Source: Archangium sp.
GTDB taxonomy: Bacteria > Myxococcota > Myxococcia > Myxococcales > Myxococcaceae
Direction: 5' to 3'
NCBI GenBank assembly: GCA_030681645.1
Contig: JAUXRX010000024.1
Location: 62,001 to 126,000 of the forward strand
Length of the DNA: 64,000 nt
Within the stretch, counting starts at the first letter, position 1. Every line of letters starts with the position of its first letter. Positions 27,110-35,715 of this stretch are shown piece after piece. The notes beneath the pieces were generated by a model. The model did no database searches and had not been told where the DNA came from. It saw nothing but the letters and a program-made list of their open reading frames with translations. The position numbers and the translations under genes were made by a program.

Positions 27110-27840
27110 GCAGCCCGGTCTTCGACATCCAACGCTTCTCCATTCACGACGGGCCGGGCGTGCGCACCACCGTCTTCCTGCGCGGCTGCCCGCTGCGCTG
27201 CGCGTGGTGCCAGAACCCGGAAGGGCTCGAGGTGGTGGAGACGAAGGACGACTGGGTCCCGGGGGTGATGCGCGAGGTGTGCGCCGATCGCACATACTTC
27301 GAGGTGAGCGGCGGGGGGCTCACGTTGTCGGGCGGGGAGCCGCTGCTCGAGCCCTCTCGGGCGCTGACCCTGCTGCGCGCGGCCAAGGCCGAGGGGCTGC
27401 ACACCTGCGTGCAGACCTGCGGCGCGGTACCGACCTCCACCCTGCTCCAGGTGTTGCCGCTGGTGGACCTGTTCCAGTTCGACCTGAAGCACGTCGACGA
27501 GGCGAAGCACCGCGAGTGGACCGGCGCTGGCACCGCGCGCATTCACGCCAACGCGCGGCTGTTGATCGAGCGCGGCGCGAACGTGCAGTTCCGCATGCCG
27601 GTGCTGCCGGGGATCAACGACGACCCCGAGCACCTCGGCCGGCTCGCCGCGTTCCTCGCCTCCCTCGGGGTGAGCGCGCTGCGGCTCGTGCCGTACCACC
27701 GGCACTACCTCGCCAAGTACGAGGCGCTGAATCAGCCTGCGCGGCTGCCCGCGCTCGAAGCGCCCAGCGCCGCCCAGCTCGCGGGCGTGGTCTCCGGGCT
27801 GAAGACACGCGGGCTCGAGGTCACCGTCGACGGCGCGTAG
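27103..27840 (+). CDS. Glycyl radical enzyme activase (radical SAM)
   Basis: A 245-residue radical SAM enzyme that would abstract hydrogen from Gly797 of the preceding enzyme. The cluster motif is RGCPLRCAWCQNPE (Cys29, Cys33, Cys36; CX3CX2C), preceded by FSIHDGPGVRT and followed by LTLSGGEPLLEP, all hallmarks of PFL-activase-like proteins. Unlike most activases of C-x-E dehydratases, it lacks the Cys-rich ferredoxin-like insert after the first motif, so it is short like PFL-activase. The GTG start lies inside the upstream gene (7-base overlap), which supports co-translation. Confidence 0.92.
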   Translation: MLSSPVFDIQRFSIHDGPGVRTTVFLRGCPLRCAWCQNPEGLEVVETKDDWVPGVMREVCADRTYFEVSGGGLTLSGGEPLLEPSRALTLLRAAKAEGLHTCVQTCGAVPTSTLLQVLPLVDLFQFDLKHVDEAKHREWTGAGTARIHANARLLIERGANVQFRMPVLPGINDDPEHLGRLAAFLASLGVSALRLVPYHRHYLAKYEALNQPARLPALEAPSAAQLAGVVSGLKTRGLEVTVDGA

Positions 27841-27953
27841 CGGCGGCGCATGGCGAGCCTGCTGGTGGACTGCTGGGAAGGTGCAGCGCTTCGCAGTCGG
27901 CTGCAGGGGAACGCCGCCGCTGACCGCGATGCTTCCAGTCGGCCCCCGCTTCG

Positions 27954-29774
27954 TCAGCGGTAGCCCTGCGCCTGCAGCGCGAAGAGCTTCGCGTAGCGGC
28001 CGCCCATCTCGACGAGCGACTGGTGACTGCCCAGCTCGGTGAGCTTGCCGCCCTCGAGCACCGCGATGCGGTCGGCCATGCGCACGGTGCTGAAGCGGTG
28101 GCTGATGATGATCGCGGTGCGGTCCTTCGCCAGGGCGCGGAAGCGCTCGAACAGCGCGACCTCCGCCTCTGCGTCGATGGACGCGGTGGGCTCATCGAGG
28201 ATGAGGATCTCGGCGTCGCGCATGAAGGCGCGCGAGATGGCGAGCTTCTGCCACTGGCCACCCGAGAGCTCGTGGCCCTTCTCGAACCAGCCGCCGAGCA
28301 TGGTGTCGAACTGCTTCGGCAGCGCCTCGATCACCGCGCGCGCGCCGCCGGCATCGGCCGCGAGCTCGATGGCCTGGCGGTCCTCGACCTTCGAGGGCTG
28401 GCCCAGTCCGATGTTCTCCGCCGCGCTGAATTGGTAGCGCACGAAGTCCTGGAACACGGCGCCCACCCGGCCGCGCAGATCGCTCGCGTCGAGGTCTCGC
28501 AGGTCGATGCCCCCGTACCGAATGGCGCCCTCGGTGGGCTCGTAGAGGCGCAGCAGCAGCTTGATCAGCGTCGACTTGCCGGCGCCGTTCTCCCCGACGA
28601 GCGCGAGCTTCTCGCCCGGCTCGAGGCGCAGGGTCACGTCGCGCAGCGCCCAGTCGTCGCGGTGCTGGTACTTGAAGCTGACGTGATCGAACTCGAGCGC
28701 GTGCGGCCCGGGCCCGAGGGTCTTGGGCGGCACGGTGCGCGACGCCTCGGCGGTGGTGGGGAGCTCGAAGAAGCGCTGCAGGTTCGAGAGGAAGAGCGCG
28801 TCTTCGTAGCTGCCGGCCACTGCGGTGAGCACGGCCTCGAAGGCGGCCTGGCCCTGGCGGAAGACGCCCAGGTAGAGGACGAGATCGCCCACGGTGATCG
28901 CGCCCGCCGACGCGCGGCCCGCGACCCAGAGGTAGCAGACGTAGAACGCCGCGAGTGACACCGCGCCGAGCAGCGTGCCGTAGAGGAGCCGCTTGAGGGC
29001 GAGCTTGCGATCCTCCGCGAGGAACTTGGCGAAGAGCGCGCGGTAGCGCCCGAGGATGAGCGGGCCCAGGCCGAACAACTTCACCTCTTTCACCGTCGAG
29101 TCGCGGGTGAGGATCCATTCCAGGTAGTTGAGCTTGCGGCCCTCGGGCGCGCGCCAGGAGTAGAGGCGGAAGCGCTCGCCCGACATCTTCGTCTCGGCGA
29201 GGAAGGACGGCACCGCCGCGGCGAGCAGCACCAGGCCGCTCCACCACGCCACGCTCCACAGCAGCACGGCGAAGGAGGACAGCGTGAGCAGGTGGCGCAC
29301 CACGGTGACGGCGTCCATCGCCAGGGCGAGCGGCCGCGACGACGCCTCGCGCCGCGCGTTCTGCATGATGTCGTAGGTCTCGGAGTCTTCGTAGTGACGC
29401 AGCTCGAGCGTGAGCGACTTCTCGAGGATGCGCTCGTTGAGCAGGTTGCCCAGGCTCACCCGCAGGAGTTCACGCGAGAGGCCGGAGAACCGGCCCACCA
29501 GCAGGGCGACGAGGGCGAGGGCGAGCTCCCACGAGACGTAGCGCCACACCAGCGCCTGCGCGGCCTCGGACGGCTGCGTCGAGGCCTTCACCACCGCGTC
29601 GATGATGAGCTTGCCCACCCAGGCCATCGTCGCGGGCAGCGCGGCCTGAACCAGGGTCAGCCCCGACAGCAACAGCGCGTTGCTGCGCGAGGCTTCCCAG
29701 ACCAGGCCCAGGGCGCGGGGCAGTTGCTGCAGGAGCTCTCGGGTCGTGAGCTTGCGCTCGGGGCGGGCGGCCAT
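27954..29774 (-). CDS. ABC exporter, fused permease and ATPase
   Basis: A 606-residue half-transporter of the MsbA/bacteriocin-exporter type. The N-terminal 330 residues hold about six membrane helices. The ATPase has Walker A GENGAGKST, Q-loop FQDFVRYQ, signature ELSGGQWQK, Walker B EILILDEPT and the switch His in ISHRFSTV. It probably works as a homodimer exporting a lipid, peptide or drug. The ATG at 29774 lies 62 bases downstream of the end of the 30-heme cytochrome gene on the same strand, so co-transcription is possible but not shown. Substrate unknown. Confidence 0.92.
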   Translation of the reverse strand: MAARPERKLTTRELLQQLPRALGLVWEASRSNALLLSGLTLVQAALPATMAWVGKLIIDAVVKASTQPSEAAQALVWRYVSWELALALVALLVGRFSGLSRELLRVSLGNLLNERILEKSLTLELRHYEDSETYDIMQNARREASSRPLALAMDAVTVVRHLLTLSSFAVLLWSVAWWSGLVLLAAAVPSFLAETKMSGERFRLYSWRAPEGRKLNYLEWILTRDSTVKEVKLFGLGPLILGRYRALFAKFLAEDRKLALKRLLYGTLLGAVSLAAFYVCYLWVAGRASAGAITVGDLVLYLGVFRQGQAAFEAVLTAVAGSYEDALFLSNLQRFFELPTTAEASRTVPPKTLGPGPHALEFDHVSFKYQHRDDWALRDVTLRLEPGEKLALVGENGAGKSTLIKLLLRLYEPTEGAIRYGGIDLRDLDASDLRGRVGAVFQDFVRYQFSAAENIGLGQPSKVEDRQAIELAADAGGARAVIEALPKQFDTMLGGWFEKGHELSGGQWQKLAISRAFMRDAEILILDEPTASIDAEAEVALFERFRALAKDRTAIIISHRFSTVRMADRIAVLEGGKLTELGSHQSLVEMGGRYAKLFALQAQGYR

Positions 29775-29836
29775 GAGCGCCTGCAGATAGCGCGCGCGGG
29801 CCCCGGATGCTTCGGATCATCGGGCAGGAGCCGGAA

Positions 29837-32008
29837 TCACCACTTCCACATCGACGTGTGGCAGGTGGCGCACTCGAGCACGCCGAACGGGTGCGCCGCG
29901 GCGTTCCTGGCCTTGCCCCGCGCGGCGTCGTTGGCGTGGCAGTCCCAGCACTCGTCGACGAGCCCCACCCAGCGCTGCGCGGTGTGACAGCTCGCGCACG
30001 GCGCCATGAAGTGCCGGCCCCGCAGCGGCCACCCGGTGCGATCGTGATCGAAGCGCACCAGGCGCCAGCGATCGGCCAGGTGGCAGTCGTCACAGCCCTG
30101 GCTGAGCTGTCCACTGTGGGGATCGGCGTGACACTCGGCGCATCGCGCCGACGGAGGCGGCCCCTCGGGCTTGTGACACGCCCCACACGGCAACACGGCG
30201 TGCCTGCGCTCGAGCGCGAAGCCGGTCTTCTGCACGTGCGCGAACGCCATGCCGCGCGCGCTCGAGAACGGACCCTTCGTGGGATCGTGGCAGGCGGCGC
30301 AGTCGGCGCCGAGCTCGGGCCCGTGCTGCGCGTGGTGGCAGGTCTCGCAGCCCACCTTCGTCGCTGCCGCGAGCGCCTTGCCGCGCTTTCCCTCGTGACA
30401 GCCCTCGCACGAGACCTTCGCGTGGCCACCGGTGAGCGTGAACCCCGTGCGCGCGTGCTCGAAGCCCACCACCGGCTTGAACGCGGTGGTCGAGTGACAC
30501 TGCTCGCAGGCCGCGCCGAACTTCCCGCCGTGGCGATCGACGTGGCACTGCGCGCAGACCTTCGGCGCGTCGTTCAACTTCGAGTCGGTGTGGCAGAGGT
30601 TGCACGCGGTGGTGGCGTGCTTGCCGGTGAGCGGAAAGCCGGTGTGCCGCTCGACGGTGAAGGTGGTGGGCTTCCACGCCTCTGACGTGTGACACGCCGA
30701 ACACTCCCCGGTGGCGCTGGTGGAGCCCTGGTGTGGATCGGCGTGGCAGTGACTGCACGCGGCTTCCTTGACGTGAGGGGCCGCCGCCATCAGCACGGTG
30801 CTGGCGAGCGCGCCCTGCAGCCAACTGCCCCGCGCGGCCTTCTTCGGCTGCGCCGGGTAGCCCTTCGTCTTCGCCTCGTGGCACGCCTTGCAGCTCGCCT
30901 TCGCGTGCTTGCCGATCAGCGGGAAGCCCGTCGACGCGTGGTTGAAGCTCGAGCGATCGAAGCCGTCCGTGGCGTGGCACTTCGCGCAGGGCCCGAAGTC
31001 GCCGTGCGCGCGGTCGCCCTTCTTCTGGTGACAGCCTTCGCACTGCAGCGGCAGCCCGCGGAATTGGGGCGCCGCGCCCAGGGGAGAGTGGCAGCTCTCG
31101 CAGGCCACCTTGAGGTGCTCGCCCGTGAGCTTCAGCTTCGCCCGCTTGTTGTGGTCGAACTGGTTCTTCTTCCACGACACGGCGCTGTGGCAGAGGCTGC
31201 ATTCACCGAGCGGCTCGTGCTTGCGCTTCTGCTCGTGGCAGCCGCTGCACAGCGTCGGCGCGTGGGTGAAGTCCCAGCCCTTGTGACAGCCCAGGCAGCT
31301 CACCGTCTGGTGCAGCTGCGGCAACGTGCAGGTGCAGAACGCGTGATCGAACTTCGCCGGAGTCCACGCCTTCACGTCGTGGCACCCGTCGCATGACGCG
31401 GTGGTGCCGCCATGCGCCTGCTCGTGGCACGCAGCGCACGCGACGACGGCTTTCAAGTTCGCGCCCTTCGCGTGACAGCTCACGCACTGCGTCTTCGCGT
31501 GGCCCCCTTCCATCGAGAGCTTGTGCTGGCCCAACAGGTGGAGCGCGGGCTTCCACGCGTCGGACTTGTGGCACGCAGAGCAGGCGGTACCGAGCGCGCC
31601 CTGGTGCGTGTCCTTGTGACAACCCGCGCACGAGTCGGCCATCTGCGCGACCGGCCTGGTGTGGCACGTCTTGCACGCCACCTTCTGATGCGCGCCCACC
31701 AGCGGCATGCCCGTGAGGTCGTGGTTGAACGACGCGCGCGCGGCGGCCTTCGTCTGGTCGGCGTCGGCGCCCTTGTGCTCGGTGTGGCACGCGCTGCACT
31801 TCTGCGCGGCGACCGCGGCGTGGAACTTCCCGAGGTGCTGGTGACACGAGAGGCACTTCTCGTTGGGCAGCCCCTTGAACGGCATGTGGCAGGCATCGCA
31901 GTCGTCCGCGGTGTCGGCGTGGGCGCGGCTCGGCGGACCCGGCGCGGTCGACGCACGCCACCCCTGGCCGGCGAGGAGCAACAACGAGAGCGTGAGCGGG
32001 CTCACCAT
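29837..32008 (-). CDS. Giant multiheme c-type cytochrome (30 CXXCH)
   Basis: A 723-residue exported cytochrome (signal MVSPLTLSLLLLAGQGW) with 30 CXXCH heme sites by my count. The chain is built from repeated modules, each with an H-bearing strand like FNHASTGFPLIGKHAKASCKACH, so that the FDH and GKH histidines can act as distal heme ligands. Apart from short linkers there is no non-heme domain. It would form a long electron wire in or across the periplasm. The gene overlaps the upstream beta-barrel gene by seven bases. It ends near a putative ABC exporter gene. Giant module-repeat cytochromes of this kind are known from metal-reducing deltaproteobacteria; this one was not matched to a named protein. 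Confidence 0.93.
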   Translation of the reverse strand: MVSPLTLSLLLLAGQGWRASTAPGPPSRAHADTADDCDACHMPFKGLPNEKCLSCHQHLGKFHAAVAAQKCSACHTEHKGADADQTKAAARASFNHDLTGMPLVGAHQKVACKTCHTRPVAQMADSCAGCHKDTHQGALGTACSACHKSDAWKPALHLLGQHKLSMEGGHAKTQCVSCHAKGANLKAVVACAACHEQAHGGTTASCDGCHDVKAWTPAKFDHAFCTCTLPQLHQTVSCLGCHKGWDFTHAPTLCSGCHEQKRKHEPLGECSLCHSAVSWKKNQFDHNKRAKLKLTGEHLKVACESCHSPLGAAPQFRGLPLQCEGCHQKKGDRAHGDFGPCAKCHATDGFDRSSFNHASTGFPLIGKHAKASCKACHEAKTKGYPAQPKKAARGSWLQGALASTVLMAAAPHVKEAACSHCHADPHQGSTSATGECSACHTSEAWKPTTFTVERHTGFPLTGKHATTACNLCHTDSKLNDAPKVCAQCHVDRHGGKFGAACEQCHSTTAFKPVVGFEHARTGFTLTGGHAKVSCEGCHEGKRGKALAAATKVGCETCHHAQHGPELGADCAACHDPTKGPFSSARGMAFAHVQKTGFALERRHAVLPCGACHKPEGPPPSARCAECHADPHSGQLSQGCDDCHLADRWRLVRFDHDRTGWPLRGRHFMAPCASCHTAQRWVGLVDECWDCHANDAARGKARNAAAHPFGVLECATCHTSMWKW

Positions 32009-33552
32009 TGCTTCTCCAGTCGGGCGCCGAGCTGAACGAAGAAGCGGCGCTCGCGGCCGTCGGTGAGGCTCTGCTCGAAGTCGAGCCCGGCGAACCAGAT
32101 GCCCGAGCCGTAGAAGGCGCGGACGAAGGCGATGCGCTGCGCCTCGAGCATGAAGGGGCTCAGGTCAGCGGGCTTGTCGGGCCCGTCGCCGTACGGCGTG
32201 TACGTGCGGCTGGAGAGCGGGAGCGCGCTGCGCTGCACGTTGCTCGCGCCGGCGGCGAGGTCGAGCCCGTTCCATCTCCAGCCGAGCGAGGCCGACCAGT
32301 AGCTGCGATCGGACGGCGCGAGCTCGATGCCCGTCTGCACCATCTTCTCGTACGTGAAGCCGCCGCGCAGACAGAAGCCGTACGCCCAGGCGGGCGCGAG
32401 GTCGGCGGTGGCACCGACGCGCCACTCCTGCCGATCGGGGCGAACCCGAAAGCGCACCTCGGGGCCCAGCCAGCCGAGCCCGAACGGGCGCCACTTCACC
32501 CGCAGGCGGTTGTCCATGAAGAGCGGGGTGAAGCCGTCGGCGGTCACCTGCGGATCGTCGGGATCGAGGCGGATACCCGCGCGATACAGGCCGGCCTGCT
32601 GGAAGCGGAAGTCGTACGAGAACCGCAACGTCTTGAGCGGCCGCACCTCGAGGAACGCCACGCCCGCGAAGAGGTCGACCGTGCGCGCGTTCAGCTCGAC
32701 CGAGTTCCACGTCGGCCCGAGCACGTAGCTGGCGCGTTGCGCCATCGAGAGCTCCGCGCCCACGACCAGCCAGTCGACGGGCCGGCCCACGCCGCGCGCC
32801 GACGCGGAGAAGGCGTCGAACGACTGCACCGTGTCACCCAGCGGCACCTGGTCGCGGTTGAAGGTGGCCGCGAGCTCGGCCTGGACGCGCGGCAGCGTGA
32901 GCGCGACCGAACCGCCGAGCGCCGGCAACAGGGTGGTGAGGTCGACGTTGCCGGTGCGCGTGCTGGTGATGGCGCGCCGGCCGCCGAAGACCTGGAACAC
33001 CAGCTTCGAGACGTGCAGCTGCGCGCGCAGGCCATCGACCGGCAGCAGGCCCGCCGACGGCACGAGGAAGCGGCCCACGCCGATGAAGAGCAGCTTGTCG
33101 AGCAGATCGACCGAGACCTCGGCCTTGTAGAGCAGGTGAATGGCCGGCGCGTTCGGTGAGCTGCCTGCCACGGGCTGGCGGCCCTGGTAGTCGAAGTCGA
33201 CGTGCGCGTGCCGGGAGAAGGCGGTGGCGTAGACCCGGGCGCGAAGGCCCAGCTCGAGCGCGGTCAGCTCTGGGGGCGTGCCTGAGCCCGGCTCGTCGCT
33301 CACCACGTTCGCCGCGAGGAGATCGGCGCTGGCCTGCGCGTCGATCGTCCCCTTCACCGACGCGCCGCTCACCACGTCGACCTCGAGCCCGGCGTCGAGC
33401 GAGCCCTCTCGACTCCGCTCGAGGTGAGCGGGGGCCTGGTCGGGCGAACCGGCCCCTCCGTTCGCCTCGAGCGGAGTCGAGAGGGGCAGCGGAGAACCGG
33501 CAGCCGCCTGGCCCAGCGATACGAGTGCGAGCGCGGTGAGGGTCGAGATCAT
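32002..33552 (-). CDS. Outer-membrane beta-barrel, candidate conduit porin for the multiheme cytochromes
   Basis: A 516-residue exported protein (ATG at 33552, signal MISTLTALALVSLGQAAAG). After a low-complexity stretch, about 24 amphipathic strands can be drawn (LGLRARVYATAF, HAHVDFDYQG, VGRFLVPSAG, RFSYDFRFQQAG, LGWRWNGLDLAAG), ending FFVQLGARLEKQW. Size and context fit an MtrB/PioB-like sheath for a heme wire, although no MtrB N-terminal CxxC was seen. The segment just after the signal (LPLSTPLEANGG to HLERSREGS) is encoded by a palindromic repeat (33404-33485). Both ends overlap neighbours, so it is translated together with the cytochrome b and the 30-heme protein. Confidence 0.75.
   Translation of the reverse strand: MISTLTALALVSLGQAAAGSPLPLSTPLEANGGAGSPDQAPAHLERSREGSLDAGLEVDVVSGASVKGTIDAQASADLLAANVVSDEPGSGTPPELTALELGLRARVYATAFSRHAHVDFDYQGRQPVAGSSPNAPAIHLLYKAEVSVDLLDKLLFIGVGRFLVPSAGLLPVDGLRAQLHVSKLVFQVFGGRRAITSTRTGNVDLTTLLPALGGSVALTLPRVQAELAATFNRDQVPLGDTVQSFDAFSASARGVGRPVDWLVVGAELSMAQRASYVLGPTWNSVELNARTVDLFAGVAFLEVRPLKTLRFSYDFRFQQAGLYRAGIRLDPDDPQVTADGFTPLFMDNRLRVKWRPFGLGWLGPEVRFRVRPDRQEWRVGATADLAPAWAYGFCLRGGFTYEKMVQTGIELAPSDRSYWSASLGWRWNGLDLAAGASNVQRSALPLSSRTYTPYGDGPDKPADLSPFMLEAQRIAFVRAFYGSGIWFAGLDFEQSLTDGRERRFFVQLGARLEKQW
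33404..33485. repeat. Palindromic repeat, family B type, translated inside the beta-barrel gene
   Basis: A 21-base arm at 33404-33424 beginning CCCTCTCGACTCCGCTCGAG is the exact reverse complement of the arm at 33465-33485, which begins CCTCGAGCGGAGTCGAGAGG. A 40-base loop separates them. The element is in frame and codes for a polar segment just behind the signal peptide. Confidence 0.85.
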
Positions 33553-34319
33553 TCGGCGGTGAACGACATCGCGTACATGTACGAGAGGACGACGTGCACC
33601 ACCGAGAGGACGTACATGATCGTCGCCAGCGGGCGGTGGAGGACGATCCATCGCTGGAACACGCGCTCGGCCGCGGTGAGCGCGTGCAGCCTGCGCTGCA
33701 GCTTGAGCCGGCGCTCGAGCAGCTCGTGCGCCTCGGGCTTGAGGTTCATCGAGGGCAGTGAGCGCAGCGCGCGGCGCGTGGCCAGGTCGGCGCTGATCAA
33801 CCCTCCGAACGACTGAGGCGCCACGCTCAGCTTCACCAGCGGCTCGAGCTCAGAGGGCACCGCGCCCATCTTCGCGAGCTCGTCTTCCACCTCGCTGGCG
33901 GCCATCTGCTCGCCACCGAGCGTGTGAGGGATGAAGGAATAGAGGTAGCGCCCGAAGATCCCCGAGAAGAAGACCACCGCCACCGCGGCGAAGTTGAGCA
34001 CCGCGGGGTTGAGCAGGTTGACCCCATACCCGCGCGTGAACACGTGCAGCGAGTGGAAGACCACGCACACCATGCCCTGCACGCCCAGGAAGATGTGGAA
34101 GTGGAGCCAGGCCGAGAGCCGCGCCATTTCCCGCAGCGCGCGGGAGCGCCGCGCGATGGAATAGACGAGCATCACCACCATCGAGCCCAGGCCCACCCAC
34201 CCGAGGTTGACGCTGAACGCCGACGTCGGCGACGGAGGGTCGGTCACCCACCGCCACGAGAAGGCGGCCGTCTCTGCGACGATGATGAAGGCGTAGATCG
34301 CTGGCAACACTCGCCGCAT
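33549..34319 (-). CDS. Membrane b-type cytochrome-like protein
   Basis: A 256-residue integral membrane protein with about five helices. Paired histidines in and near helices (WLHFHIFLG, VVFHSLHVF, IVLHRPLA, LSVVHVVLS) are spaced as heme-b ligands across the membrane. A soluble loop of about 85 residues separates helices 4 and 5. The ATG at 34319 is preferred to the upstream frame. It overlaps the beta-barrel gene (ATGA) and is divergent from the Fe-S flavoprotein gene, so it is probably the quinol-to-periplasm step of this electron-transfer system. No named family was assigned. Confidence 0.75.
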   Translation of the reverse strand: MRRVLPAIYAFIIVAETAAFSWRWVTDPPSPTSAFSVNLGWVGLGSMVVMLVYSIARRSRALREMARLSAWLHFHIFLGVQGMVCVVFHSLHVFTRGYGVNLLNPAVLNFAAVAVVFFSGIFGRYLYSFIPHTLGGEQMAASEVEDELAKMGAVPSELEPLVKLSVAPQSFGGLISADLATRRALRSLPSMNLKPEAHELLERRLKLQRRLHALTAAERVFQRWIVLHRPLATIMYVLSVVHVVLSYMYAMSFTAE

Positions 34320-34350
34320 GAGCCGCGGGAGGTTACCCGCCCCGTCAAGA

Positions 34351-34391
34351 TACCGACGCAAAATCTGCGCTGCGATGGTCGGGGGTCGGTA
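34351..34391. promoter_or_regulatory. Spaced inverted repeat between divergent electron-transfer operons
   Basis: TACCGAC at 34351-34357 and GTCGGTA at 34385-34391 are perfect 7-base inverted copies separated by 27 bases. They lie within the ~80-base spacer that must contain both divergent promoters. This could be a regulator site shared by the two operons, or it could be chance. Confidence 0.3.
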
Positions 34392-34401
34392 CGATGCCGA
34401 C

Positions 34402-35715
34402 GTGGACCTCGTGCTCGGGCTTGGCGCCGTCGCCATCGTGTTGATCGTCGGCTTTCAGCTCTGGTCAGCCCGGCGCGCGGGGCGCAAGGAAGAGGTCTCG
34501 CGTCAGCAGCACAAGCAGTCGGTCGAGCGCAACGTGCAGCCGGTGAGCCTGCACCCGGTGGTGAACCTGGGCGCGTGCATCGGCTCGGGCGCGTGCATCA
34601 CCGCGTGCCCCGAGAAGGACGTGCTCGGCATCGTCGACGGGAAGGCGCGGCTGCTCAACCCCAACGCCTGCATCGGCCACGGCGAGTGCCTGCGCGCCTG
34701 CCCGGTCGAGGCGATCACCCTGGTCCTGGGCACTGAGAAACGCGGCGTCGACATTCCGCTGCTGGCGGGCGACTTTCAGTCGAACGTGCCCGGCCTCTTC
34801 ATCGTGGGCGAGCTCGGCGGCATGGGCCTCATCTACAACGCGATGACGCAGGGGCTGCAGGGCGTACGCGCGCTGCTCAAGCAACCGCCCGCGAAGTCCG
34901 AAGGCGTGCACCAGCTCGCCATCGTCGGCGCAGGCCCGGCGGGGATCGCCGCGGCGCTCGCGGCGCTCGAGGCGAAGCTCGACTTCGTGATCGTCGACCA
35001 GGAATCGGTGGGCGGCACGGTGCTGCACTACCCGCGGCACAAGATCGTGATGACCCGGCCGGTGGACCTGCCGCTCTACGGGAAGCTGAAGGTCACCGAG
35101 GTGAGCAAGGAAGCGCTGCTCGCCACGTGGGAAGACATCCTGGTGAAGACGGGCCTGAAGGTGCGCACGGGCGTGCGCGTGGACGACGTGAAGCGCGACG
35201 CCGAGGGCGTGTTCGAGCTGGGAACGAGCACCGGGCCGATTCGCGCGCGGCGGGTGATGCTGGCGATGGGAAGGCGCGGCAGTCCGCGCAAGCTGGGCGT
35301 GCCGGGCGAGGAGCTGCCCAAGGTCTGCTACCGCCTGCTCGAGCCGGAGAACTACACGGGCTCGCACTGCCTGGTGGTGGGTGGTGGTGACGCGGCGATC
35401 GAAGCGGCGATGGCGCTGAGCGAAGCGGGGGCCACCGTGCAGCTCTCGTATCGCGGCGAGGTGTTCGATCGAATCAAGCCGAAGAACCAGGAGAAGCTCG
35501 ACGCGTCGGCCGGGGTGAAGGTGCTCTTCAAGTCGCAGGTGAAGCAGATCCGCGCAGACGGGGTCTCCCTCGACGTCGCCGGCCAGGTGCAGGACCTGAA
35601 GAACGACTACGTGCTCATCTTCGCGGGCGGAGTGCTGCCCACGGCGTTCCTCGAGAAGGCGGGCGTGCAGGTGAAGACGATGAAGGGTGAGGCGTACGCG
35701 CCGGCCAACCGATGA
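34402..35715 (+). CDS. Membrane-anchored Fe-S / FAD NAD(P)H-type oxidoreductase
   Basis: A protein of about 437 residues with an N-terminal anchor (VLGLGAVAIVLIVGFQLW). A two-cluster ferredoxin-like region (ACIGSGACITACPE and ACIGHGECLRACPV) follows, then a thioredoxin-reductase-like FAD/NAD unit. GAGPAGIAAALAAL is the FAD site, VVGGGDAAIEAAMALSEAG the NAD(P) site and FAGGVLPTAFLEKAG the C-terminal FAD motif. In both cluster motifs the usual second Cys is replaced (Ser, His). It would pass electrons from NAD(P)H to membrane or periplasmic carriers. The start is uncertain: I use the GTG at 34402, but an ATG at 34375 is possible. The stop overlaps the 27-heme gene (ATGA). Confidence 0.83.
   Translation: MDLVLGLGAVAIVLIVGFQLWSARRAGRKEEVSRQQHKQSVERNVQPVSLHPVVNLGACIGSGACITACPEKDVLGIVDGKARLLNPNACIGHGECLRACPVEAITLVLGTEKRGVDIPLLAGDFQSNVPGLFIVGELGGMGLIYNAMTQGLQGVRALLKQPPAKSEGVHQLAIVGAGPAGIAAALAALEAKLDFVIVDQESVGGTVLHYPRHKIVMTRPVDLPLYGKLKVTEVSKEALLATWEDILVKTGLKVRTGVRVDDVKRDAEGVFELGTSTGPIRARRVMLAMGRRGSPRKLGVPGEELPKVCYRLLEPENYTGSHCLVVGGGDAAIEAAMALSEAGATVQLSYRGEVFDRIKPKNQEKLDASAGVKVLFKSQVKQIRADGVSLDVAGQVQDLKNDYVLIFAGGVLPTAFLEKAGVQVKTMKGEAYAPANR

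Noticed and set aside
25073..27295. 740-residue open frame on the minus strand
   Set aside because: Antisense to the glycyl radical gene, which has complete catalytic motifs; the shadow is Arg/His/Ala-rich.
24641..27840. A bacterial microcompartment locus around the glycyl radical enzyme
   Set aside because: No shell-protein, aldehyde- or alcohol-dehydrogenase genes lie in the region.
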